The notes under the pieces were generated by a model. That model did not search any database. It had not been told where the DNA came from and was given only the letters and a program-made list of their open reading frames with translations. Position numbers and translations under genes: made by a program. From assembly GCF_024323335.1 (NCBI RefSeq), contig NC_066581.1:292650536-292714535 (forward strand): a stretch of DNA of 64,000 nucleotides. The letters are read 5' to 3'. This document shows, piece after piece, positions 12,803 through 23,162 of this stretch. Origin of the DNA: Lathyrus oleraceus (taxonomy: Eukaryota > Streptophyta > Magnoliopsida > Fabales > Fabaceae). How positions within the stretch are numbered: the first letter of the stretch is position 1; every line of letters begins with the position of its first letter.

Positions 12803-15403
12803 ATGTTGTCGTTTTGCATGCATCCTTGTGGGTATAAAATTTCTTCACACTTTACACTCACGTCTATACTAAACCCTCTATCTCTCAGTCCTTCATCATC
12901 TTCAAGATTTCTGCAGTTTATTCATCAAGTTCTTTGTTCAACCTTCATCATCAACATTGTTCATCATGGGCGCTCAACAAAAATCCGTCTACAACTTCTC
13001 TCAACAAATGAACTCAACGGAGAAGACACCCATTTCTACTCAACAAAAACAACAACCACCAGTGTCGTCTCAACCCCCATCTACAGGGAACCCCATATCC
13101 TTGATCGTGAACCCCACATCCACCTAGCAACACCGTTTGAAAAGCTTGAAGTACTGTGTGAGTCGCTAGTGGATTTCGAAAACATGAAGAAGAATGGCGT
13201 AGACCTAACTGAAGAGTTAAGGATGCAAGGGTGGGAAACCTACTTTCAAAGATTCTATGGCCCTATGTACACATACCTGGTGAAGGAGTTCTGGCGTTTT
13301 GTAGACTCATATGAACACTACATAGTCTCTCACGTTCTGGGAGTCGAGATAGTCATCATTGAGAAATCTATTACCTCTCTTTTGAATATGGAGAAGACAT
13401 GAGGAAGACGCATCTACAACATCAAACCTAGGGAAAAATACTTGTCCCAGGAAATCAATCCTACTATCTTCCAACATAGTGTTGAAGGAAAACATTCCAA
13501 GAACAAGGAGCTCCATCAGAACCTCCGTGTCTGGTTGAAGATCATCCTAGGCATCATTCATCATCGCCCTGCATCGAACTCCTTTGACTACATCAACATA
13601 AATCAGAAGTGTATTCTATACTGCATCCACAAAGGGCTGAAACTATGTCTGTCAGCACTACTCTTCAAGTATCTCAAAGACTTCGTCAAAGATACCAGAA
13701 ACAACATGAAGACCAGAAATTACATCCCTCTGGGAAGACTTATCTCAAATGTTCTAATCGAAAGTGGCTTAGTGGATCACCTGATCCATCTCAAACTAAT
13801 GGAAGATGTCACTATTGACATTGGGAGACCTCTGAATGGTCGGAACCTGAAGAGCATGGGGATCATTGATCAATTCAGAGATAAACCAACACTAGACACC
13901 TCCTGGGAAGCACTCAAGGATGAGAGGAAGATTCCCAACAGACTATATATGTTCTCCAAGATTGACCCTCTAGAAGTGGTAGCTTACTATATACAAGATA
14001 TTGCCAATTAAGGGGTGGACATCTTTGAGTTCTCAGTGGACTGGCTACCTGAGCATCCACCAAACTTCATGAAGAGGATGCGAGAGCCCTCTATGAAGTC
14101 CAAGAAGGCAAAGAAAGCAAAGCTGGGAGAATCTTCTGGGTCAAGACCTCTCGTCCCTCTGGCTGGTTCTCCAAGTAAGTCTATACCTCTCTCCCACTCT
14201 GTTAAACTTAAACCTATTTCTTCTTCTCTTCCCTAAACCTCTCCAATATACACCTCATCTGAAACACCCCCCTCAACCACCAGAACCTCTAACCCACCCT
14301 CTCTAAAACTCAACCTTGCTACCACCACACTACCCATTTCTGAAGTAAAAATGCTGAATGAAACTATCTCACCATCATCATCATCCTCACCTTAATCCCT
14401 ACCATACTATGTAATCTCCTCTGATAATGAACCATCTGACCCTCAATCCCCCACTCTGGCTCAGCTACAAGCTCGTGCTCTGGCCTCTCAATAGCCATGA
14501 CACACTGAACCTGAATCAGAAATCACTTCCCCACCCCCTGAACAACAAAATCTAACTACATCTGAACAACCTCAAACACCACCACCTGCACAACAACCAA
14601 ATCCACCTTTTGAACCTCAACCAATCCACTCACCATCTGAACCAAATCCATAACCTGAACAAACAACACTATCCCCCTCTTCCATTCCCACACCACCAAC
14701 TTCCGTTGCCTCCATCACTCCCACTCTAAATCTTGGTGACACCAATCCACCTTCTCCGTCCTCCACAACCTCTGCCACTGAACCAGAAACTTCCTTCTCT
14801 ACCCTTGAAGCAACAATAAAAGTTTTTGCAGAGTCTTTAGTAGAGAAGATCAAGTCTCTTACTATCAACTCTGGCATCAATGATGATCCCTCTGAAGTGA
14901 GGATCCACTAGAATAGAGTGATCAGTTGGATGACCTCTGAAGCCTTCAAATTGAAAGGCCTCTCTGAACAAATCCACAACGGCTTCATCAGAGATGCTAG
15001 TATAAGGCTCCAAGCTCGCTTAGCCAGAGAGGGTGTGAAATAGGATAGGAAGGAAGCATAAGAGAAAGCTCGCCTGGAAGAAGAATAGAGGATCAGAGAT
15101 GCTGAAGAAAAGGTTGTTGCTGCTGCGACTGCTGCTGAGGCTAAGGCAAAAGCTAAAGCCAAAGCTGAAGAAGCAGCACGTGTTGCTACAGAGGAAGCTG
15201 CCAAGGCCAGGGCTGATGCTTTGACTCAGGGGGAGAAATCCAACTCTGGGTTTGCCCCTCTGGTCTTAAAGACTCTAGAGGAATTGCAAAAGGAACAACA
15301 AGTGGTTCGAGCTAGGCTGGATCAACAGGATTCCGTCAACATCAACATTCAGAACATGTTGACTCAACTGCTCCAATGGATGCCTCCGCCCCCAAACCCC
15401 TAG
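12803..15403 (+). pseudogene. additional (so-called env-like) ORF of element B, with in-frame stops
   Basis: Segments 12803-13402, 13442-14011, 14015-14236 and 15221-15403 all lie in one frame and are separated by stop codons rather than frameshifts. The original ATG may be at 12966 in another frame (MGAQQKSVYNF). The conserved body runs from about 13140 to 14090 (ELRMQGWETYFQRFYGP, EFWRF, WLKIILGIIHHRP, NYIPLGRLISNVLIESG). A proline/serine/threonine-rich stretch and an alanine/lysine/glutamate coiled coil follow, ending PPPPNP at 15403. Homologous pieces lie on the minus strand at 18080-18725, 20363-21814 and 30966-31350. I see no signal peptide or clear membrane span. The function is unknown. 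Confidence 0.78.
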
Positions 15404-15804
15404 GCACCTAGGCTATTTGTTTGTTGCTTTTCCTTCTGATGTTTTTTCTTGCTTTCTGATCTATGCCTTCTGTGCTGCCTATCTATGCCTATTTTTCTCT
15501 ACTATATAAATATCTATTTTTGCTATGTCTTTTGATTATGACAAAAAGGGGGAGAACTAAAAACAGCTCTGATAGAAACATAACTAAAACCTCTCAAGGC
15601 ACTGCAAACATTAATAAATATTAATAAATTGATGACTAAAGATATGCAGGAAAATAGCTAAACCAAGGAAGGTCCGGTAAGAACTTTTGTTAAATTTAAT
15701 GATCTAACTCAGGGGGAGTCCCCTTCCTTATCTGCTCTAAGATTTTTTTCGTACTGTTTCACCTCTACTCTGCCTTGTTTTGTCATCATCAAAAAGGGGG
15801 AGAT
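15404..15804 (+). other. 3' untranslated region of B with three polypurine tracts
   Basis: Polypurine tracts lie at 15541-15554 (acaaaaagggggag), 15711-15718 (agggggag) and 15790-15804 (aaaaagggggagat). The last abuts the 3' LTR and is the expected plus-strand primer. Repeated tracts upstream of the 3' LTR are a described Sirevirus trait. No gene is present. Confidence 0.8.
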
Positions 15805-16811
15805 TGTAAGAACAAAGTTGGTTCTACAATGTATCTCTAATATTTTGATGATAACAAAGGATGAAACAAAAATGGTACCCTAACGGAATTTTTCTTAAGT
15901 GTGCAGGAAACTGATCAAACAACCAGAAAGAGAAATCATCGGATACAGAATCCAGCGATTAGATGCTACTCAGAGGATACGCAGGTTCTGACTCTGATCA
16001 AACGCAGGCACCAACAAAACAAAAGAAGTCAAAAACTTTGATAAATATGAATGAATCCAGACTCTGAAGACACAAGATCTGAAGAAATCAAAATTAAAGA
16101 GAAACTCTGATTCAATCAGATAGAAGTACCCTCTGAAGATGAACATTTCTAAACAAGACTCTGGATACAGAATTCACTGACTCAGAAAGCGTAACCGTGA
16201 AGAAATATGCATTTAGAAAGAAACTACTTCTAGAAGGAAGTTATGACGCACCCAAAATTGTTTTGGAAAGAAACAAGGAGAGTAATGACATTAATCATTC
16301 TTTAATGTCCAAGATTCTGTCATTACCCAACGGTCCTCTCAAACTCCTATATAAAGGATGGAATGTCGCTCAAGAAACTTACACCTGAGACACATACGAA
16401 TACAAAACTCTCCATCATCTTCCTTTCACTCTCTCACGAGCTGCTGCTCTTACTTGAAAAACATTGGTTATTATTTGTGTAATATTTGCTTATTGTTAGA
16501 AGCACTGTGCATTACCAATCATTTTATTACTAAGATACTTCCTCAAGTGACTCTGTGAAGTCTGAATACTTGAGAGGGCTAAGGGATTAATTCTCTTAGA
16601 CGGTTGTTTGTGTAATCTTTCAAGATTAGTGGATTAAGACCTTTTTGAAGGTGAAATCACCTTGGTCGGGTGGACTGGAGTAACTTTGAATTTCAAGCGA
16701 ACCATTATAAAATTTTGTGTCAAACTTTTTATTCTGCGTGTGTCTGAGTTATTGAAAAAGTTTCATTTTCCAAACAATTCAAACCCCCCTTTCTTGTTTT
16801 TCTCTCCTTCA
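15805..16811 (+). repeat. 3' LTR of element B
   Basis: It is 1007 bp, starts tgtaagaac and ends ctccttca, with TATA box tatataaa at 16348-16355. It is followed by the target duplication tgaac at 16812-16816. Confidence 0.93.
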
Positions 16812-16816
16812 TGAAC

Positions 16817-17003
16817 AAGCTTTGGATTTGAGGGGTCCTTAATGACATGGTCAAGATCCCTGTTGAATCATGACTTGTACAAGCCAAGTGAGGGTCAAGA
16901 GCTAGGGTTAGGGTCCTTGGATGGCCAGATGAATCTTGAGGTGTCTTCAAATGGGACTCACCAATAAAATTGGGATTGAAGAGTGAGTGAGATGACTTGA
17001 ATG
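16817..17003 (-). mobile_element. remainder of the reverse Ogre-like LTR
   Basis: This continues the host sequence interrupted by B after the tgaac duplication. It stops abruptly at 17003, where an LTR starting tgttagaac begins. The Ogre-like LTR start is therefore missing. Confidence 0.6.
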
Positions 17004-18075
17004 TGTTAGAACAAGATTTTGATTCTGCAATGTATCTCTAAGTTTTGATGATAACAAAGAATGAAACAATTTGGTACCCTAACAGTTTTCTTAAGTGTGC
17101 ATGATTCTAAGTTGAAATGACTCTGATAAGTCACCTCCTAATTCTTAAGAAACTAATACATGGCATCTGAAGTAGTCTAGAAGCGTTGACCCAACATAGA
17201 GAATGCATCTGAGGAGCAATCACCTATAGAATCTGATTCGGAAGTTCAAGCTCTGATGATCTGATTCTAAGAACTTTATCTGAAGACTCTGCAAGAGATA
17301 TCTGAAGACTCTAACTCTAAAGACTCTGATAATGCTCACTTCACTCTGACACATGCTCAGAAACATGCCATTAGATGTCACCTGGTTAGAAACTTAAGCT
17401 GGAAGCATTCAAATTGCAGTACAATCCTTTTAAGGAAATATTTGATTATGCTCTTAGTTTGCTATGGAAAGGACAAGGAATTTACTACATTTATCTCCCA
17501 CAACTGGCACGAAATCTTTATTGATTTCCCCCAACGGTATTATCTCAAGTTCTATATAAGGGTCTCTTCACAACTTTCCAAACATACAACTTTGATACAA
17601 CAACTTTATCATACAACTTTTTCACCACTCTTATGAAGAACAACTCACGCTCTGCATATTCTGATTAATCCTTCACCATTGTTATTGTAAGAAAAAGTTT
17701 CCATACAAGAGTTGTTGCTCAATATTGTGTGGTTATCTTTCATTGTTCTTAAATTGTGTCTATACTGCTTATCTAGAAGCATCTAGCGGAACACTGTGTA
17801 ATTCTCATAATTGTTTTTGATTCCTCAAGTGACTTGTTTAGGTCTGTAGACTTGAGAGGCCTAAGAGGTTGTTGAACCCTTAGACGAACTTTGTAATTTG
17901 TTGAGATTAGTGGATTAAGTCCTTATTGAAGGCGAAATCACCTTGGTCGGCTGGACTGGAGTAACTTTGATTTTCAAGCGAACGAGGATAAATCATTTGT
18001 GTTGTTATGATTTCTTCTTTCTGTGTGTTATTGCAAAAATCTTTTAATTCCTGTGAAAATAATTCAAACCCCCCT
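17004..18075 (+). repeat. copia LTR, family of element D, + orientation
   Basis: It starts tgttagaac and has a TATA box, tatataag, at 17553-17560. It ends in the family's C-run (aaacccccc) near 18075. No polypurine tract precedes it and no primer site follows it. It is therefore neither a normal 5' nor a normal 3' LTR in place, and its right flank is an unrelated antisense ORF fragment. It is a close inverted copy of 18730-19831. The right boundary is accurate to within about 10 bases. Confidence 0.8.
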
Positions 18076-18079
18076 TCTC

Positions 18080-18725
18080 TCTTTTGTCCTTTAGTTCCTC
18101 TCAGAAGGTGTTTCTGGTAGGTTTGACAACGACCTTGTCAAACAGTCCCATACTCTTTAGGTCCTCCCATTGAGGGGCTTCCCAATGTCCACTGTGACGT
18201 TTTCCATCAGATTCAGATGAATGAGATGATCCACTAGACCACTCTCAATCAGAACATCCGAAATCAACCTACCTAGAGGGATATAATTCCTTGGTTTCAT
18301 GTTGTTTCTGGTATCTCTAATAGAATCTCTTAAGTATTTGAAGAGAAGAGATGGTAGGTTACACTTTAGACCCTTGTGCAAGCAGTATGGGATGCACTTC
18401 TGATCTGTGTTGACATAGTCAGCAAAGCTGGATGATGGACGGTGGTGGATGCATCCTAGAATTATCTTAAGCCACACCCTTAGATTCTTGTGGAGCTCTT
18501 GATTCTTAGAGGATCTTCATCCTTCAGGGTTCTGGGAAAATATGATAGGGATGATTTCCTGGGATATGTACTTAGCCCTAGGATTGATGTTATAAATTCT
18601 TCTGCCCCTAGCCTTCTCCTTGTTCAGAAGCATAGCAATATACTTTTCAATTATTACTACCTTGATACCCAGAACATGAGAAACAATGTAATGATCATCG
18701 CAATCAGCAAATCTCCAGAATTCAA
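18080..18725 (-). pseudogene. fragment G: middle part of a copia additional ORF
   Basis: On the minus strand it begins near 18725 at 'EFWRFADCDDHYIVSHVLG' and runs with stops to about 18080 (ERELKDKRE). It matches the body of the additional ORF of B (EFWRFVDSYEHYIVSHVLG, WLKIILGxIHHRP, RNYIPLGRLIS). Both ends are cut by LTRs of one family in opposite orientations. It must come from a different element than D, because the matching part of D survives at 30966-31350. Confidence 0.8.
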
Positions 18726-18729
18726 AGAA

Positions 18730-19831
18730 GAAACAACACACACGAAAAACAAGAAAGAGGGTTTGAATTGTTTTCACAAGAATTAAAATATTTTCGCAAC
18801 AACACATGCAAAGAAGAAACAATAACAACACATACAATTTATCCTTGTTCACTTGAAAATCAAAGTTACTCCAGTCCATGCAACCAAGGTGATTTCACCT
18901 TCAACAAGGACTTAATCCACTAATCTCAACAGATTACAAAGTTTGTCTAAGGGTTCAACAACCTCTTAGCCCTCTTAAGTCTACAGACCTAAACAAGTCA
19001 CAGAGGAAATAAAAATAATTACAAGAATTACACAGTGTTTCGCTAGATGCTTCTAGATAAGCAGTATAGACACAATTTAAGAACGGTGAAAGATAACCAC
19101 ACAATATTGAGTAGCAGCTCTTGTATGGAAACCTCTTCTTACAACAACAATGGTGAAGAATTAATCAGAGTACGTAGAGGGTGAGTTGTTCTTCATAAGA
19201 GTGGTGAAAAAGTTGTATGATAAAGTTGTTGTATCAAAGTTGTGTGTTTGGAAAGTTGTGAAAAGGCCCTTATATAGCACTTGAGATAATACCGTTGGGG
19301 GAAATCAATAAAGATTTTGTGCCAGCTGTGGGAGATAAATGTAGTAAATTCCTTGTCCTTTCCATAGCAGACTAGGAGCATAATCAAATGTTTCCTTAAA
19401 AGGATTGTACTGCAATTTGAATGCTTCCAGCTTAAGTTTCTGACCAGGTGACATTTGATGGCGTGTTTCTGAGCATGTATCAAAGTGATGTGAGCATGAT
19501 CATAGTCTTCAGAGTTAGAGTCTTCAGATATCTCTTGCAGAGTCTTCAGATAAAGTTCTTAGAATCAGATCATCAAGGCTTGAACTTCCGAATCAGATTC
19601 TATAGGTGATTGCTCCTCAGATGCATTATGTTTAAAGTCAAATGTGATTTATTTGTGCTGGATCAACGCTTCTGGACTACTTCAGATGCCAAATATTAGT
19701 TTCTTAAGAATCAGAAGGTGACTTATCAGAGTCATTTCAACTTAGAAAACTGTTAGGGTACCAAATTGTTTCATTCTTTGTTACCATCAAAACTTAGAGA
19801 TACATTGCAGAATCAAAATCTTGTTCTAACA
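18730..19831 (-). repeat. 3' LTR of element D
   Basis: Read on the minus strand it starts tgttagaac at 19831, directly after a polypurine tract, and has a TATA box (tatataag) near 19268-19275. It ends with the C-run near 18750. The terminal CA is not visible, so the left boundary (about 18730) is uncertain. Confidence 0.8.
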
Positions 19832-20362
19832 ATCTCCCCCTTTTTGATGATGACAAAACTTAGGATTTTGATGAAATAATAAGTACTTTAAGAGATACTA
19901 AACTGAAAATGATCAGAGTCAGATAGAAAAGTGACTCCCTCTGAGATTAACAATCTCCCCCTAAGTCTGATACTTGAATTTTTTTTAAAGATATTTAGTA
20001 TCAGATATGGGGTTCTGGGGTAGAAAATTTCTTGCCAAATCTTCTTAGGTTGATTGACTTGATTTAGTAGTTTCTCAAATAAGAAATCAACTTCCCTTGG
20101 TTCAGATAGGTCCTGAAAAATGACTTAGAACTATGAAATAATTTTATGTCAGAATGTAAGCAGTGCATTTCTAAGATTTAGATAAAATAATTCATCAAAA
20201 GACTTCTATCTAATTCTCCCCCTTTTTGTCAGACTCAAAAAGTAAATAAGCCATAATTTCATTGATTAAAATAAACTTCAGAGAGTACAACGAGAAAAAA
20301 TCAGAAACTAAGCCTTAGAACTAAAAACACTTAGAAAATATTAAAGAAAAATCCTAAAGTGT
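19832..20362 (-). other. 3' UTR of D with three polypurine tracts
   Basis: Minus-strand polypurine tracts correspond to plus positions 20214-20228, 19953-19964 and 19832-19845. The last adjoins the 3' LTR. The order and spacing resemble those in B. There is no gene. Confidence 0.75.
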
Positions 20363-21814
20363 CTAAGGATTAGGTGGAGGAGGCATCATCTGAAGTAGCT
20401 CGGCTAGTAGGTTTTGAATGCTGGTGTTGACTTGATCTTGTTTGTCGAGTCTGGCTCTGACCAGTTGTTATTCCTTTTACAAATCTTTTAGAGTTCGGAT
20501 GACCAGATGGGCAAGATCAGTTGTTGATGACTCTCCCTGAGTCAGAGAAACCTCAACAGCTTTCTCAGATGCATCCTTCTGAGCAGCTTCCGTGACCATT
20601 GCTGCTTTTGCTTCTTGATCAGCTTTCTCTTTGGCAGCAGCTTTTGTAGTTTCTTTCTCTGCAGCCTCCTTGGTAGCTTTCTCAACTGCTTCGCTTTCAG
20701 CCTTTTATGCCGCTTCCTTCGCCAACCTGACTTCTATCCTTTCCTCATCACTTATGATGAAGTCATTTCTGACTTGTTCAAGGAGGCCCTTCATCTTGAA
20801 GATCTCATATGTTATCCATCTGATGAATTTGTTCCAATTAATCCTTACTTCAGAAGGACTCTCACTGGTGTTGGGTTCGTCAGAGAGCTTCTTGAACATA
20901 GAAGCTGAACTTTCTAAGAATTTGGCTAATGCCTCATCAAAGGTTGGTAGGGTGAGTTCAGGTTCAGACGGTTTAGGAATTGGTTGGTCTACTAGTACAA
21001 AAGGAGTTCTTTCTGAATCAGCTGTGGCTTGAAATCTTCAAGGTTTGGGGAGGTTGGGTCGGGATAATCTGAACCAGAGTGTTCAGAGTATGTGGTGAGG
21101 TCATAGTAAGGAGGGGAGCTGTGGGTGGTGGAGTGGGTTGGTGATAAGGGTTTATTGAACAAGAGTGCTTCATATAGTGGGATGAAGGTTATTTGGAGGT
21201 TGAAGAGAGGTAATAAAGGAGAAGGTGTAGGTATTATGGTTCTGAGAGGGATGAGGTCAGATTTTGTGGGTTCTGATGGAAAGGATTAAGAAGGAGTAGG
21301 TACTGAATGGATTTGGTTAGATGAGTTTGGTTCATAATGAATTGGTATGAATGACGTTAGTTCACATGAGGTAGGGAGTGAGGTTGTTGGCTGTTGAGAT
21401 TTGGATTTTTCAGTGGGAGCGTTAATATCTATGGTAGGTCGAGTGGAGGATGTTATAACTGTGGTTGAGATTGTGGGAGGTGGTATAGGAAGTGATAAGC
21501 CAAGTTTCCTAGAACCAAAGACAGAGGAGTCAGACTTTCTGAGATGGAGATCTTACCAGAAGATGCAGAAGAAGAGGTCAGAGGCATTGGGTTCTTCTTG
21601 GTTGCTGAAGACTCTCCCGGCTTGAGAATCTTCTTTTTTTGAACATTCGTCTTCTGAGAGTGTTCCCTCTTTCTTTTCAAGAAGTTTGGAGGATGATCTA
21701 GGAGCCAATCCATGTTGAAGCCAGATATGTCGTAACCTTGAGCTTCCATATCTTTCAGATAAAATTCTATGACTTATGGAGGATCAATCTTGATGAAGAG
21801 GTACATTTCATTCG
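20363..21814 (-). pseudogene. additional ORF of D, C-terminal part
   Basis: Translated on the minus strand from 21814, it resumes at 'NEMYLFIKIDP', matching RLYMFSKIDP in B. It continues with DISGFNMDWLLDHPPNFLKRKRE, then a long low-complexity serine/proline/threonine part with stops. An alanine/lysine/glutamate coiled coil follows, and it ends PPPPNP with a stop at 20363. The N-terminal part is at 30966-31350, displaced by the insertion of C. Open frames on the + strand in this stretch are antisense shadows. Confidence 0.78.
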
Positions 21815-22825
21815 TGAAATTCTAGTAACAGACTATCGATGTCACACTGGATGTTATAACATCCAATTCTGCGCAGACAGGTAATGTATGCAGAAAGTAA
21901 ATGTAAAAAGCAGTAAATGACATAGAGAATTGTTTACCCAGTTCGGTGACAAACACACCTACTCTGGGGGCTACCAAGCCAGGGAGGAAATCCACTATAA
22001 GCGGTATTAATTCAGGACTTAAACCACCAGTTTAATCCTATCACTTAAGACCTACCCAATGCAATTTCAATCTAAACTAAGACCTCAGTACCTACTCACT
22101 CCCCCTCAATCACAGCAGTGATTACAACCATTAAGAATTTTAAAGTCAGTGGTGAAGATATACGTCAAACAACTCTTGATTGTGCTTAACAGATTTAATC
22201 AAGAAACACAGCACTCACGCTTAAAAGCTTAGTTTGACACAACAATTACAACTCAATAAACACCCTAGTCCAATGCAATCATCTAGGTGATAATTGCTTG
22301 GCTCACAAGTACAACCTAATTCCAGACACAATGAAAGTACAACAATGATATATACTGATAAATTGAATTCTTCACGCTTCAAATCGCTGAATGCTGAAAG
22401 TAGGATTCCCATCCTTTTATAATGCAGTACTTGGGCCTTGAACTTGAATTTCATAAAATTAGGGTTAAGCAAGTTAACCTAATTTCCACACATTAGGATG
22501 CTAACAAATAGGCTATATGCTAGGTCTCTTAATTTTAGCACAACTGTTAGTTTCCTGAAAATCAGCCTGAGATAAATACTGAAACATAACAGAAAAATTA
22601 GCTTATACTTTAGCATTTGCTGTCAGGGATGAATGTTATAACATTCAGTTTGACATCCAGAAAATGATGTCATGAATGAATGTCATAACATTCAGTTTGA
22701 CATCCAGTGAATCCTGTATTAGTTAATCCTGCAGCATACTACTTAAGCATGTCATGACATCAGTCAAGACATCTAAGTACAGTAAGTGTTTTAACGTAAA
22801 ATGCAGCCAATAAAAAATATCTACA
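21815..22825 (-). repeat. 3' LTR of element C
   Basis: On the minus strand it starts tgtagat(a) at 22825 and ends gaatttca at 21815. A TATA-like tataaaag lies at 22417-22410. It contains two close copies of an inverted motif built on gaatgt..acattc (22630-22700). Confidence 0.92.
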
Positions 22826-23162
22826 AACTCCCCTATTGGCAAATTTTTGGCTAAAACAACTTGGCATCACAACAAAGTTCACAGCAGCAGAAAACACACA
22901 TCCAAGCAGAGAATAAAATTAGCTAATACACTTAGCAAACATAGAAGTTAAACTTCAAACAGCAGCAACACAAGAGAAGATCAAGCAGAGAGCAAACAAC
23001 AACATAACCTCTTGTTTAGAGGACCTTCAACTTCAAAGAAATCTGTTGTCCTGGGGTACAAGTGTTACTCCCCCTTTTTGTCAAAAACGTTGCCAAAGCA
23101 ACACTTAATATTACAGACCAAAAAAAAAAATACAAGCAATTATCAGAAACACAAGAAATGTT
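22826..23162 (-). other. 3' UTR of C with two polypurine tracts
   Basis: The terminal tract next to the LTR (plus 22826-22839) reads ccaataggggagtt on the minus strand, with pyrimidines interrupting it. Element H keeps a clean ccaaagggggagtt here. A second tract, acaaaaagggggagt, lies at plus 23068-23080. No gene is present. Confidence 0.75.

Larger units (their letters stand above)
6574..16811 (+). mobile_element. element B: complete-structure Ty1/copia retrotransposon, SIRE/Maximus-like
   Basis: B has two LTRs of exactly 1007 bp (6574-7580 and 15805-16811), both TG...CA, flanked by the 5-bp duplication tgaac (6569-6573 and 16812-16816). Inside are an initiator-Met primer site, gag, pol in the order protease-integrase-RT-RNase H (hence copia), a long additional ORF, and three polypurine tracts. 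The additional ORF and repeated polypurine tracts are what I know of Sireviruses, so the lineage is inferred. The element is coding-dead: gag and pol have several stops and frame changes. I counted about 48 LTR differences by eye (about 4.8%), the highest among the complete elements here. Confidence 0.93.

Noticed and set aside
12803..15403. retroviral envelope gene
   Set aside because: There is no signal peptide, no clear transmembrane anchor and no cleavage site, so the neutral name additional ORF is used.
20615..21032. two + strand open frames of 97 and 133 codons
   Set aside because: They are antisense to the alanine/lysine-rich coiled coil of the D additional ORF; the serine/alanine-rich composition is a shadow.
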